From positions 702,244 through 766,243 of the forward strand of contig MU006240.1 of NCBI GenBank assembly GCA_010093685.1: 64,000 nucleotides of DNA. The letters run 5' to 3'. A model generated the notes under the pieces. The model saw nothing but the letters and a program-made list of their open reading frames with translations. It was not told where the DNA came from and ran no database searches. The translations under genes were made by a program, and so were the position numbers. The stretch comes from Ophiobolus disseminans (lineage: Eukaryota > Ascomycota > Dothideomycetes > Pleosporales > Phaeosphaeriaceae). How positions within the stretch are numbered: the stretch's first letter is position 1; each line of letters begins with the position of its first letter. Below are positions 20,061 through 30,428 of the stretch, piece after piece.

Positions 20061-20774
20061 ATGTTGTGATCCTCGAAGAGGAAAAGCATGTATTTTAGGG
20101 TGGATCCAACAGATTGTCATCTGCATTAGTTGATAGCCATATGGAATGGAAATTGAGAGAGAGTCCGAACAAATCAGCATCCATAAGACTGTGATACATC
20201 AAGTTAATGAGACTGGAACGTCGAAGAACGGCGCAACGACCTAGAAGTGTGATATTGTTTCTAGCTCGATATCAGTTGTTAGCTCAGGTGAGTACACGCG
20301 AAAATCAGCTGGGTAAGATCAGATCAACCCAAACGTGAGAGTACAGCGTGAGTTTAGATCGAGCCATACTGACTGCACGTGATATGTCAAGGTGGTCGAC
20401 GTTCAGTGAGAAACGACTGCTGGGCAGAGTGGGGTTCTGGATAGGTGGAACTGCCAAGTGCCGCTAATTTATATACGACCTAGCGTCGGCGGTCGGCACC
20501 CGTAAGTTCTGCAAAGTTCCAGTTTCAACTTTCTGTCCCAACACTACAGCAGTGATCCTGATCTGCAGGAGATGGGCACAAGTTTGGTGAGTGATCTTTT
20601 GCTATTATCCTTCCAGACATACCCCTTCCAATGATGATCGAACAACATTAGAACCGTTGCGAATGAGGCCTTCGGGCTGCTGATTTCACAACTCGCACTC
20701 TCTGATATCCTTTATCCACCCGCTTTCCTCCAGCTCCACAAATTTTCCATTACTAATGATAACATGAAGACACC
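20061..20774. other. Intergenic region, MSK1 upstream
   Basis: No gene recognised on either strand. It should contain the 3' end of the preceding gene and the MSK1 promoter. Confidence 0.5.
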
Positions 20775-22537
20775 ATGAGCAAATTGTCGCTCAGCTTTCT
20801 CCGACCGTATCTCTTCCAGGCCACACGGCCTCTGAAAGCCGAACATGCAAGAGCATACCTCTCCGTTCAGCGACGTTTTGCACAGTCAATAGCTGCAGAC
20901 GACTACACGGGGCCACATGATGTCGAGAAGCAGAAGCGACTAGAACAGCTGAGGAGGGTGAAGTTGCTGGGTGACTATCATCCAAGACTGCAGTATCCTC
21001 CAGATGCCGAGAAGCTATCACTTCGTGATTTCAATGCGAAGTACGAGGCCATCAAAGACACACAACCAGATGTTGTTTCCGTACTTGGTACGAAGGCATT
21101 ATACACACCTTCAAGCAGTATCTGATGGTGTCAGGAAGGGTTCGCTCGGTACGATCACTCGGCTCCAAGCTGATGTTCCTCGACATCGAGCGAGACACAC
21201 AGCGATTGCAGGTCATGGTGGAGCTGAAAAAGCTCGCTGCACAAGATGGAGTTGAAGACGGCTTCAAGAGCTTCAAAAAGGTTGCTAGGATAGGCGATTG
21301 GGTTTGTGAGTGCTACTCCATCATGTTTCACTTCGTGTTGCTAATGACAGAAGCTATCAAGGGCAACCCCACGACGACCTCCTCGGGCCAGCTTTCTGTT
21401 CTTGCTCTCGATGTACCCCAAATACTCGCGCCATGCCTCCACCACATCCCAGAGACAATCGATAATGTCGAAACGCTTGCTCGGCGACCTCATATTCACG
21501 CACTCACAAGCGACGAACCAGGCGACGTCCTCCAACTTCGGGCGCACATCTACGACTACATACGTCGATACTTCATCACAAGCGGCTTCTTGGAGGTGGA
21601 GACACCGGTATTTGATGTCAACGCTGGAGGTGCCATTGCACGACCTTTTGAGACAGTCGCGAACGAGCTTTCCAACTCGCCAGTCAGGCTCCGGATTGCG
21701 CCTGAGTTGAACCTCAAACGCCTGATCATAGGAGGGCAGGACAAGATCTTCGAGATTGGTCGTGCATTTAGAAATGAAGGAGTCGACAATACCCACAACC
21801 CGGAGTTTTCTACTTGCGAATTCTACGAGGTGGGAGCGACATTACCAGATGTCATTGCGAGGACAGAACAATTGATACATGGCCTCCATACTTCCATAGA
21901 GTCGCTGAGATCAACACAATTTCCAACGCTTTCGCCGCCAGAAGACATCGACTTCTCAGGCCCATTCAAACAGCTTCCCTTCATTCCTACCATCGAGAAA
22001 GCCAGCGGCCGCAAAATGCCTGACCTCGCCTCATCAAACGCTTCTGCTGAGGTGCTCGAAATGTTCAAAGAGCTTAATATTACAGTTCCGCCGAACGCAA
22101 CGCTTCCCCGCCTCCTCGATACTCTTGCGGAGGAGTATATCGAGCCTTTGTGCGTCAACCCGACCTTTATAACCCAACACCCTGAAGCCCTCTCGCCTCT
22201 CTCGAAATCGTATTTCGACTCTTCCATAAATCAACGCGTCGCTTCACGTGTTGAACTCTTTATCAATGGTCGCGAGTATGTCAACGCATACGAAGAGGAA
22301 AATTCGCCATTCGAACAACGCAGGAAATTCATGCAGCAGCTCGACTTCCACACCGAGGGCGAGGGTGCCATGGATGAGAGCTACCTTGAGGCTTTGGAAT
22401 GGGGTATGCCACCGACGGGTGGCTGGGGCTGCGGGTTAGACAGACTGGTCATGCTGTTTGGGAGCAAGAAGAGGATTGCAGATGTTTTACCTTTCGGTAC
22501 ACTGAGGAACGTGGTTAGTATTGCGAAGAATAAGTAA
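20775..22537 (+). CDS. MSK1: Mitochondrial lysyl-tRNA synthetase (class II)
   Basis: Three exons: 20775-21087, 21135-21305 and 21354-22537, giving 555 residues. The N-terminus is rich in Arg/Ser/Leu with no acidic residues for about 25 positions, fitting a mitochondrial presequence. An OB-fold anticodon-binding domain follows (GRVRSVRSLGSKLMFLDI). Then come class II motif 2 (EIGRAFRNEGVDNTHNPEF) and motif 3 (GWGCGLDRLVMLFG). Exon 1 joins as VSVLGRVRS. Exon 2 joins as GDWVSIKGNP only if the second AG of a CAGAAG tandem acceptor is used. It charges mitochondrial tRNA-Lys for organelle translation. The length is close to yeast Msk1. Confidence 0.93.
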
Positions 22538-22774
22538 GTGTACTTCAGCAGCGGCAAGAATAGCATTGTGTGGCCAAGTAAAGCGTCATTGTGTTTTTCC
22601 GTTATTGTGTGCAGGTTGCGTTACTCCTCCTTTGAAGTGTCCTCATACTTCATGTTACAGCATGGTCTTATAACACACCGCAGTATATGCAGACGTCTAC
22701 TAAGGCTGCGCTTCCAAGGTCGAACCTTGAGATAGCAACCAGCACTGGCACCACCATCGCGATGCAGTGTCTTT

Positions 22775-22805
<31 letters not shown>
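22775..22805 (+). repeat. (CA)n microsatellite
   Basis: About twelve CA dinucleotides from 22775 to 22799, then a G interruption and two more CA units. It lies in non-coding DNA and is likely length-variable between strains. Confidence 0.9.
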
Positions 22806-22807
<2 letters not shown>

Positions 22808-22932
22808 TCCTTAACAATTACAGCACTTTATCTGCTTCCTTCGAGATCTTTCTGGTCAGTCTTTACCCGGGGTCGTTGAAAGCGAACTTCGTATCGCCGA
22901 TGGGCGTCCGGTCCATATTTACTTCACCTGCT

Positions 22933-22976
22933 CCTAGTCTATCCTAAAGAAATTCTGGTGCGTGGCTATATACAGG
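22933..22976 (-). repeat. Possible fifth, shortened TIR mini-element
   Basis: TCCTAGTCTATCCT and, 20-30 bases later, GGCTATATACAGG match the two ends of the mini-element family in the same order as copy C. The spacing is about 45 instead of 70 bases. It could be an internally deleted copy or chance. Confidence 0.3.
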
Positions 22977-22993
22977 AACACAAATTTCCAGTC

Positions 22994-24456
22994 TCATCCT
23001 ACCAATCTCACACCATCACCATCCCGAAGCCTAACTTGTTTCTTAACAAACTCCTTGGGCATTGTTTCCGCAGCCGCTTTCTCCGATTGCCTATTCTTAT
23101 CGCAGACAGGATTCCAATCCTGCTGATTCTGGTAAATCTCGCCCAATGTTAAACCCTCTTGGCTTGAATTCGTATTTGTTTGCCAAACCTCCACATGTCG
23201 TATGATCCCATGGTTGAATGTTCCTCTACTTTCGACATCCTCTGAGTCACCGCTGTCGTGATTCGTATTGCCCAGCTGCAAAGTTTGTCGCGCTTTCCTG
23301 CGAACGCGCCTGTACAGATGTCGTGTTGTGGGTATGATACTGGCGATCATGTAGATGGAGGGTTCGACGAGGGCATATATCATGGGCCCGCCTGAGGCGT
23401 ACCAGGTTGGGTCTGAGAAGAGGGGGGTGGTGAAGAAGACGCTGAAGCGAAGTGCGCATGTGACTATGCCACTTTGTTGTTGTGTCAATGACTACTGTTC
23501 GTCTGGCCGAGATATCTTCAGGTGTACTTACAGCGATGCAGCCAGAAATGTCAGCATGAGACCAATCTTCTCCGACAGAGGCAGCTGCAGTTTGAGAAGA
23601 ATTGGCCACGGAAGCACTAGCATCGCCACATCGGTGACTAAACTCGGAATGCTGTAGCTCTTGTAGAAAAGCATGACGTCTCCGCAAGTCCCATCATTGG
23701 GATCAACGGCTTGCGTCCAGAAGTACCTGAATGGCCGGCAGATCGAAAACGCCAGTATGAAAGCAACTATGCCTTGAAGGACGATGATTACGCCGACGCC
23801 GATGATGACTCGACGGTAAGCCGTCGTTTCGAAGATTTGATGGTAGAGGAATAACGCGGCGAGCTTGGCGAACATGACGGCGGGTGTGTATGTGAATTCG
23901 AGGACTTTGGAGAGCTGGAGCCATGTTTGGAATGTGGTGACTGGAACGGCGGCAACATGGTGACCTACGCCGCCGATTTTGACCATTACTATCGAAGGTT
24001 AGTATGCATCGTTTCTTCTTCGAGTTTGCCGAGTCCGACATCAGGCATCGAAGCTTTGTACCAGGTTCAGCCTCCTCAAGCATGGCGAATATTTATTCTT
24101 CACTCCTTGAACCGCACTCTTAGACATTACTAGACAACTTGACAAAACTCACAGATTCCCGTCGCCGCACTTCCCATACAAAGCACATAGCACAACGTAT
24201 TACACACCAACATGGGCCATGGCACAGCCTTCTTGTTGAGATACCGGCTCACATAGAAAAGCGACAGAAAAAAAGTATCGATCACAATAAACGCGATGCT
24301 AACCCGTTGATCCAGAAGCGGGTTATTTGTCTCAGCCAGGAACTCTGGGGTGTGGGCCGGCCCCGCTGTCATGGTGTTCTGAAATAGTATGGGGAAATAG
24401 CACAAACTGGAGCACGAGGAAAGACATGCGGTTATATGTCGCAGACGGTAGGACAA
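22994..24456 (-). CDS. Pth11-like integral membrane protein (fungal rhodopsin-type, seven-TM)
   Basis: Three exons on the minus strand: 24456-24153, 23988-23532 and 23471-22994, with introns of 164 and 60 bases. The product has 412 residues, or 384 if translation starts at the Met at 24372. Hydrophobic helices include VSIAFIVIDTFFLSLFYVSR, PWPMLVCNTLCYVLCMG, PAVMFAKLAALFLYHQIF and RVIIGVGVIIVLQGIVAFIL. VTDVAMLVLPWPILLKLQLP precedes a last helix around GIVTCALRFSVFF. The Trp-Pro loop and the FxxCRP-type motif (FSICRPFRYFW) are typical of the Pth11/rhodopsin-domain family. There is no CFEM domain. The C-terminal tail is about 110 residues, charged and cytoplasmic. Pth11 relatives sense surfaces or ligands at the plasma membrane, but this protein's ligand is unknown. 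Confidence 0.8.
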
Positions 24457-24895
24457 GGTGTGTGGAAAGGCTCCAGTCAGCTACGCAGGTCTAGCCCCAA
24501 CGTGCACCTAACGCGTGGTGCGACACTCTATTCGCAAACTGCACACTTATTCCGTTATCTGGGGGCGATGACCACATGGCTTGCGGCCGCTCCCGTACTG
24601 GCGGGATGGAAATCATTGGCTTAAGCGGGGACTTTGACATGCTGACAACGGGAAGGTATCATGCGGGTAAGCTGATGAATCGGCGATCTTTTGCGCTTTC
24701 GACAACCTGATTGTATATTTTTACTTCATCTCGGAGAAATGGCTACAAAACTATGGAGACTCGGAGTCGGAGTGTAAGAGGCGCGAAACCTCGGGGTCTG
24801 ATTGATTCGCGTCCTTTTGTCGGATCTGCATCTGAAGCGAAGTGATACGAAAACTTTGCAAGGGTTGTCGCTGGATACTCGTCAATCACCTACAA
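24457..24895. other. Short intergenic region
   Basis: Upstream of the Pth11-like gene and downstream of the hydrolase gene, both on the minus strand. No gene seen. Confidence 0.45.
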
Positions 24896-26262
24896 TTATT
24901 GCTTTTCCAGCCACTGGTACACTCGGTCTGCGATCTCGAGGTTATTCTTCTCCATGAAAAACATGTGCCCATTGCCATGAATTCCCTCCTTGCCCAGATC
25001 CGCAAACTCTACGTCTACGCCAGCCTGTTGCAGATACCTGACGGTGCAGTGGTCATATGGCGCATGGAACGATGCTTCGCCTGTAACAACGAGTTCCGGG
25101 ATCTTAGCCAAGTTCGTCAACTGCTTCGCTGGAGCCGTCTGCATGATACACTCGTTGTGCTCGTCGTCGATTGCTGGTTCGATAGTCGTTTTGATGTTTT
25201 CGGCATTGTCACCTGCAGACGGCTCATATCCGATTGCAAGGTCGGTGAGGCCAAATTTGAAAGCTGGACCATTTCCAATCGGTGGACGAAACGTGAATGG
25301 AGGACCGGATGGGTCAAGCTGGATGATGCCCTTGACAAGGTCTGAGCGCATGTCCCCAACCCTCCAAGCTACACAATCATTACTCATCTCAGCAAACTGG
25401 ATGGCATCTGGCTGTACATACCATATGCACCCGCCTGCGAGTGACCGATGATGTAGCAGGCGCCTACAATATCTACTAGAGCTGAATATGCTTGCGCGTT
25501 CTGTTCTTCACCAATCAAGGGATCGGCTTGGAACTGCATCTGGCTCCTGTAGAATGAGTCGAAAGTTGCGTCGCCAATACGACCAGTACCGGGCCATTGT
25601 GTGTGAAGTTTCGCCTGCGGCCATTGGTTTCCATTATTCGCTACGTCGGTGAAGAGATCAGAAACACCACCAGGGGAGCCGAGAGACACGATGGTTCCCT
25701 GTCCGGGAAGCCAGAAGGAGCGGCCGCGTGCAGGCTGGTCTGAGAGGTAGACTGTGTGGCCTTTAGAGAGAAAGTAGGATGCCCATCCTGGCCGTCCGTC
25801 CGGGGTATCAAGAAAGTTGGTCCCGGTCTGCCCCGCGCCTGCAATGAAGATTATCGGTAGTGGTGGGTTCGCTGGTACCGGATGAGGAGACAGCTTCTCG
25901 ACGTAAATCTGCCCTATCATAACTATTGATGTGGAATTGGTCCTGGCATCCTACTTCCTAGCGTTAAGCATGTAAACACAACAGGAGCTGAGACTTGCCG
26001 TGATGTTTGTGTACTTCCCGCCAACGTAGAGAACCTCGCGCTTTGGCACGATGTTCATAAGCTGAGAGCCATTGGTTTGCGCATTGCCTCCTCGGAGTGT
26101 AAATTGCGTCAGATATGTGAGAGCAGCAAAGTTGCGGAAGTTGAACATGATCCCGTAGCTACCCCGAGAAGGTGATGTTTGTGGAGAAGGAACAGAATCC
26201 AGGCTCGAATTAGCGGACGAGGCGCAAAACGGGAAGGAACCTAGGATACATAGCCAGTGCAT
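24896..26262 (-). CDS. Secreted alpha/beta-hydrolase (esterase/lipase-like)
   Basis: Three exons on the minus strand: 26262-25999, 25950-25422 and 25368-24896, giving 421 residues. The N-terminus MHWLCILGSFPFCASSANSS looks like a signal peptide. The fold starts at IIFIAGAGQTGTNF. The nucleophile elbow is GHSQAG. After the second splice the line reads GAYAWRVGDMRSDLVKGIIQLDPSGPPF, and the catalytic His lies in GIHGNGHMFF near the C-terminus. The first intron (25998-25951) has a GC donor (ACG then GCAAGT), supported by smooth joining of GGKYTNIT to DARTNSTSIV and by a GCTTAAC branch site. The nearest family I know is the secreted fungal single-domain AB-hydrolases. The substrate is unknown. Confidence 0.82.
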
Positions 26263-28627
26263 TCAAACGATGGTGCCGAGGTAACTCGGGTTAACTTTAT
26301 CCAAGAGTATGGACGCCTTAAGAGTATCGCCCGCTCGCGTGGTGATATTCGGCCGCATCGCAGGTGTCTAACTAGATCAAGTTAGCGGAAAGTGATCAAC
26401 TCGAACGCTTGTCAACTTCTACGTCACCTGCACTCAATCACAAGAAATTCCGTCGTGTCTTTACAACCTCACTAGAATCAATGTCACTCTTTCACATTTC
26501 AATTGCGCACCAATGCAGATCTTCCCCATTTTGACCGGCCTCCTAGGATTGATTGCAAATCCACCATGCGGGGTCCCTCACGACTACAGTGTTATTACGT
26601 AGACCACGGATTGCGATTCAAAGTTTTCAGCAAGGTGTACCTGCATCTGTACTGCCCTAAAACGTTCGTAGATACTTTACTTTCTGCACCGCCTACGTTT
26701 GTTAACATGACCTGAGCTTACGGCTCGATTATTGGATCTATTCTGTACGGCCGTCTATCATTCGCACTGCCTTAGTATAGGCTCATATAACAATGCTTAG
26801 TCACCTGCTATCACACCGGAGATACATATACACGTTGCACCTATCAGTCCATCGAGTATCAGTCTCTGTCAATTCAATCGCGGGTTTTCATGTGGCAACT
26901 TCCATGGGCAATCCCTTACTTCGAGTCTATCTGAACATTATAAAAGACTTCAGCACGCACGATGTTGGCACAGCGAGGTCTAGTTCCTCGGTCAAACATC
27001 ATCAATTCCAATGTCTCGGAGCTCACGCAATGGCCCAAGGTACCCCACAATTCATCCAAGTTTCCGTTTCTGCATAGCATACTCTAGGTCATCGTCAAAG
27101 GTACACTTTCCGCAATGCTCCAAATGCTGGTCGATGTTGAGTGGTTGAGCACCAAGTATTAGACCGCTGGAAGTATCTAATAACACCTTGAAACCAATGC
27201 AGGCCATACACTATTACTTTCATTGAGGAGGTTAGCTATAAGGACATACTATGGAACAAGAGCAAAAAAGCGAATTATTGAACGAGCCCATCGCTTCTAG
27301 CTGGGGTCGCTTGCGGGCTGTCCTTTACTCACGCACGAATCAATATTTCTCCAAGGTATACCTATGTGGTAAGTAAATGCTACAAGACCTCAAAAGTCAC
27401 GACGATGCAAGCTCCCCATTCGTATATTTTGCGTTCGAAGTGTGCATTCTCCTGTCTACGAGCAAGAACACCCGTTCAAAAAATCAACATGCATCTACAC
27501 CCACCAAAAATCTATTCGACATTACAAACACCAACCTAAATATAAACCAACCTCGTCCTCCACAGCGCAATACATCTTACCCCAGCCTCCCTCTGCAGAT
27601 CCAATAACCCGCCCACTGGGTAACTCACCTCTCCTAAGCGCCTACCCTCGGCCCCCGCGCCACATGCCCACACCGCATTGCATTGCTTTGCGCCGAACCG
27701 AACTTGGGAAGTATTGGGCATGCAAGTATTAATTGCTGCGCCGTATGTACGTCAGACGGCGCCGGACGTGCCCGTCCGTCGTCCGTCATCCCTCACCGTT
27801 CAGTAAAGGTGGAGGAGGCGAGGTGGCGGGACGAAGCGTGGGCCCGAGGGGGAGGCTGTGGGTGTAATGGAGTCAGACAATATAACTACGGGCAGGCTGT
27901 GGATTGGGCATTAGGGTTTGAGGTGGCGAGGCGCTGCGCAGTTTGATTGAAGCTGTGTAAATGTGAGAGTGTGTGTTTGAGTGCGGTGCAAAAGCGCGCG
28001 CTTCGAAATACACCAACATCGTCCACTATCCACCAACGCACCCACCAACGCAATTCCCAAACTTGCCCAGGCTCATTCACGAACTGTCACACTCCAACAC
28101 GCGCACCTCATGCACGCCTGAATATTCCCCCTCCCCTTCCTGTCTTCCCCTGAACCAGATCTGCGATTTTAGAAAAGACCACAACTCGCACCATCGTGAG
28201 CTGTTCGTCGCGCCACTTTTTTTTGGAGCGCTTTTGTGAGATTTGCCTGACGTTTCAGGTAGGTTTGCGCAGTGGAGGTGCCGAGGAGGGGGTAATGGGC
28301 GGACGGGGGAAGACTTGGCGGGTGTTGGGGTGTGTTTGGGGGGATGGATGGGGTGATGATTTCGGAGCTGAGCACGGGAAAAAGGTCAACAGGATGAGGC
28401 AAGAGAAAAATGGAGTAATGCAAGACTTCATTGCAATCAGTTAAATCGCTTAATAAACATAATGCCAACAAAAACGAAGCACAGCAAATAATGCGCAGAT
28501 AGATGCTCTCAAGGGGCTCTCATTGATATAGAAAAATGTTCATCAATCCAATCCAATCCGGCTACAGTACAACCCATATCCAAGAAACCCTATTTCCATC
28601 TTTCCTCACATTGTATACACCCAGCAT
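26263..28627. other. Long gene-poor region
   Basis: About 2.4 kb between the hydrolase and noxA genes. Apart from a short secreted-like frame with an internal UAG at 26513, I see only short frames without coding signal. No repeats, transposon remains or RNA genes recognised. Confidence 0.5.
26513..26671 (+). pseudogene. Small secreted Cys-rich-like frame with internal UAG
   Basis: ATG at 26513 begins MQIFPILTGLLGLIANPPCG, a plausible signal peptide. The frame meets UAG at 26600-26602, then continues for 22 codons (TTDCDSKFSARCTCICTA and on) to UAG at 26669. Cys residues lie on both sides of the internal stop. This could be a decayed effector-like gene, a gene needing recoding, or chance. I know no homologue. 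Confidence 0.25.
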
Positions 28628-30428
28628 CTAGAAATGCTCCTTCCAGAACTTGAAGTTCACCTCCTGGCACGTAGCCTGCTTACACGCCTTCTTAATATCC
28701 CTAGCCGCAACATTTGGTCCGCAGAAGTACACACCCACCTCCGTGCGCAGCGTGCTCTCCAGGCCGTTCATGTACGTCCGATCCAGGATGCCGTCGCGCA
28801 TGCCGCTAAGCAAGCGCTGGAAATCCGGGCGGCCGAAATTGGTCCTGCTCTTGAGTTCTGTGAGGGGATCTTTGTCAGTCCCGACGGAATTGAGGACAAT
28901 GTTTTGCGCGGTGTTGACGTCCATTTTCTGCGTCAGGTACGTGTGGATGCGCAGGAATTGGTCGCCATCGCCGCCGCCGAGGGACTGGGCTTCGAGCGAG
29001 GAGAGGAGCGTTTGGAACCATTCGAAAGATGAGGTGTCTTTGCAGACCCAGATGAATTCCACGCGGCGGAGACGCTTGGGTGGGTTGGGGGAGAGGCGGA
29101 GGTGGTAGATGGATTTGAGAATCGAGGCCCAGGGTGTCACGCCGATACCGGTTCCGATCAGGACGGCGACTTCGTTCTGGAAGACGTCTTCTGCGGGAGC
29201 ACCGTAGGGACCGTCAATCTTGAGCGAGGGCATGGTCTGGCCGTGCTGGAGCGCGATCTCGTACATGCCCATGGGGTCGAGCTCGTCGTAGAGCTTAGAT
29301 TGCGACTGGCCGGCACCGAGAGCGTCGGCAAGAGCACGCGTGAAGTCACCGACCTGGCGGACGTGGACCGAGACGTATGGGTCATGTGGGCAAGATGTGA
29401 TCGTAAATGGATGCCACTGGTGGTAGCTGACCTCTGGGCAGTTAAGGAAGAGCCATTGGCCCGGCTTGTACTTCATGCTGGTCTTGGTGAACTGAATCTC
29501 AACAGCATCTGCGACGAATCAGCTTTGAGTTACTCTGGAATGCGGAAAGAAGCTTACCATATGGATGGCGGACGACCTTGACAATCTTGGTCTCGCGCCT
29601 GCTGCGAATCTCACGGTACAGACGGTCGCAGAGGTAGAGACCACCGCCTACAAGCTCCCATCGCCAGCCCTCGTAACCGATGCAGTGGGTCCAGAAGTTC
29701 TCTTTGTCGAATGGAGACCAGGCAGGAGCAGTGTCACGGACGAAACAGCTGGTTGCGTGCGTGTACATGCCGAGCAGGAAAGGAATGAAGAGGTGATGCG
29801 TGTACCAAAAGGTTTCGAACGATTGCTGTCGAATCCTGTGGTGAGCAGTGGTGTAGATGAGCAACATGCACAGCAACATGATGTGTCCAGTGATGCCACC
29901 AGCCTCGGTGTAGTGAATCTGGAGAGCGATCTGCGGTCGAACTTGGACACGCTCAACGTTAAAGAAGCTGCACTCGTTAGTCTCCATCTAGTCTTCGAGA
30001 TCGACAATTACTTACTTGACATAATGGGCGCCAGTATGAAGGATCGTGAAGAACAGCATAGCGTAGGCGACCTGTCGATGGAGCCATTGTGACTCGTCTA
30101 GTGGCAGCCATCGGGCCTTTGGTCGTAGCCATCGGAGAATATTCCTGCACATGGGCATGACGATGACCATGGTGTCCACTGACAGCACGAGACCAGCGCC
30201 TCGCGATATCCAAACGGAATACTGAAGAGCATTGAGCGGGGCTAGACGAGCATCGCCTTGCTGCTTCCACCTGAATGAAGTCAGTAGAGGACGTGTAGGA
30301 AGGCGTCAAGACTTTTACCATCCAATGCCGAATAGCGCAAAGTGGAAACCCCAGAAGAAGAAATGAAATATGAGTTTCCGCGGTGTGAAGAACCGGGAGA
30401 GCATGGCGCGCGTAGTATTGGCACCCAT
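28628..30428 (-). CDS. noxA: NADPH oxidase NoxA (NOX1 class)
   Basis: Four exons on the minus strand: 30428-30319, 30270-30016, 29967-29558 and 29508-28628, with introns of 48, 48 and 49 bases and all GT..AG. The product has 551 residues. The N-terminal six-helix ferric-reductase domain carries paired haem-ligand His residues (TILHTGAHYV, FWYTHHLFIPF). Next come the FAD motif HPFTITS and the NADPH motif GTGIGVTPWASIL. A second nucleotide contact is YFCGPNVAARDI, and the family-typical terminus is FKFWKEHF. NoxA makes superoxide at membranes and drives sexual development, hyphal fusion and, in pathogens, penetration structures; NoxR and Rac regulate it. There is no N-terminal EF-hand extension as in NoxC and no NoxB-type extension. 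Confidence 0.96.

Larger units (their letters stand above)
22538..22993. other. Intergenic region between convergent genes
   Basis: Holds the 3' ends of the MSK1 and Pth11-like genes, a CA microsatellite, and a possible shortened copy of the TIR mini-element. No gene seen. Confidence 0.5.
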
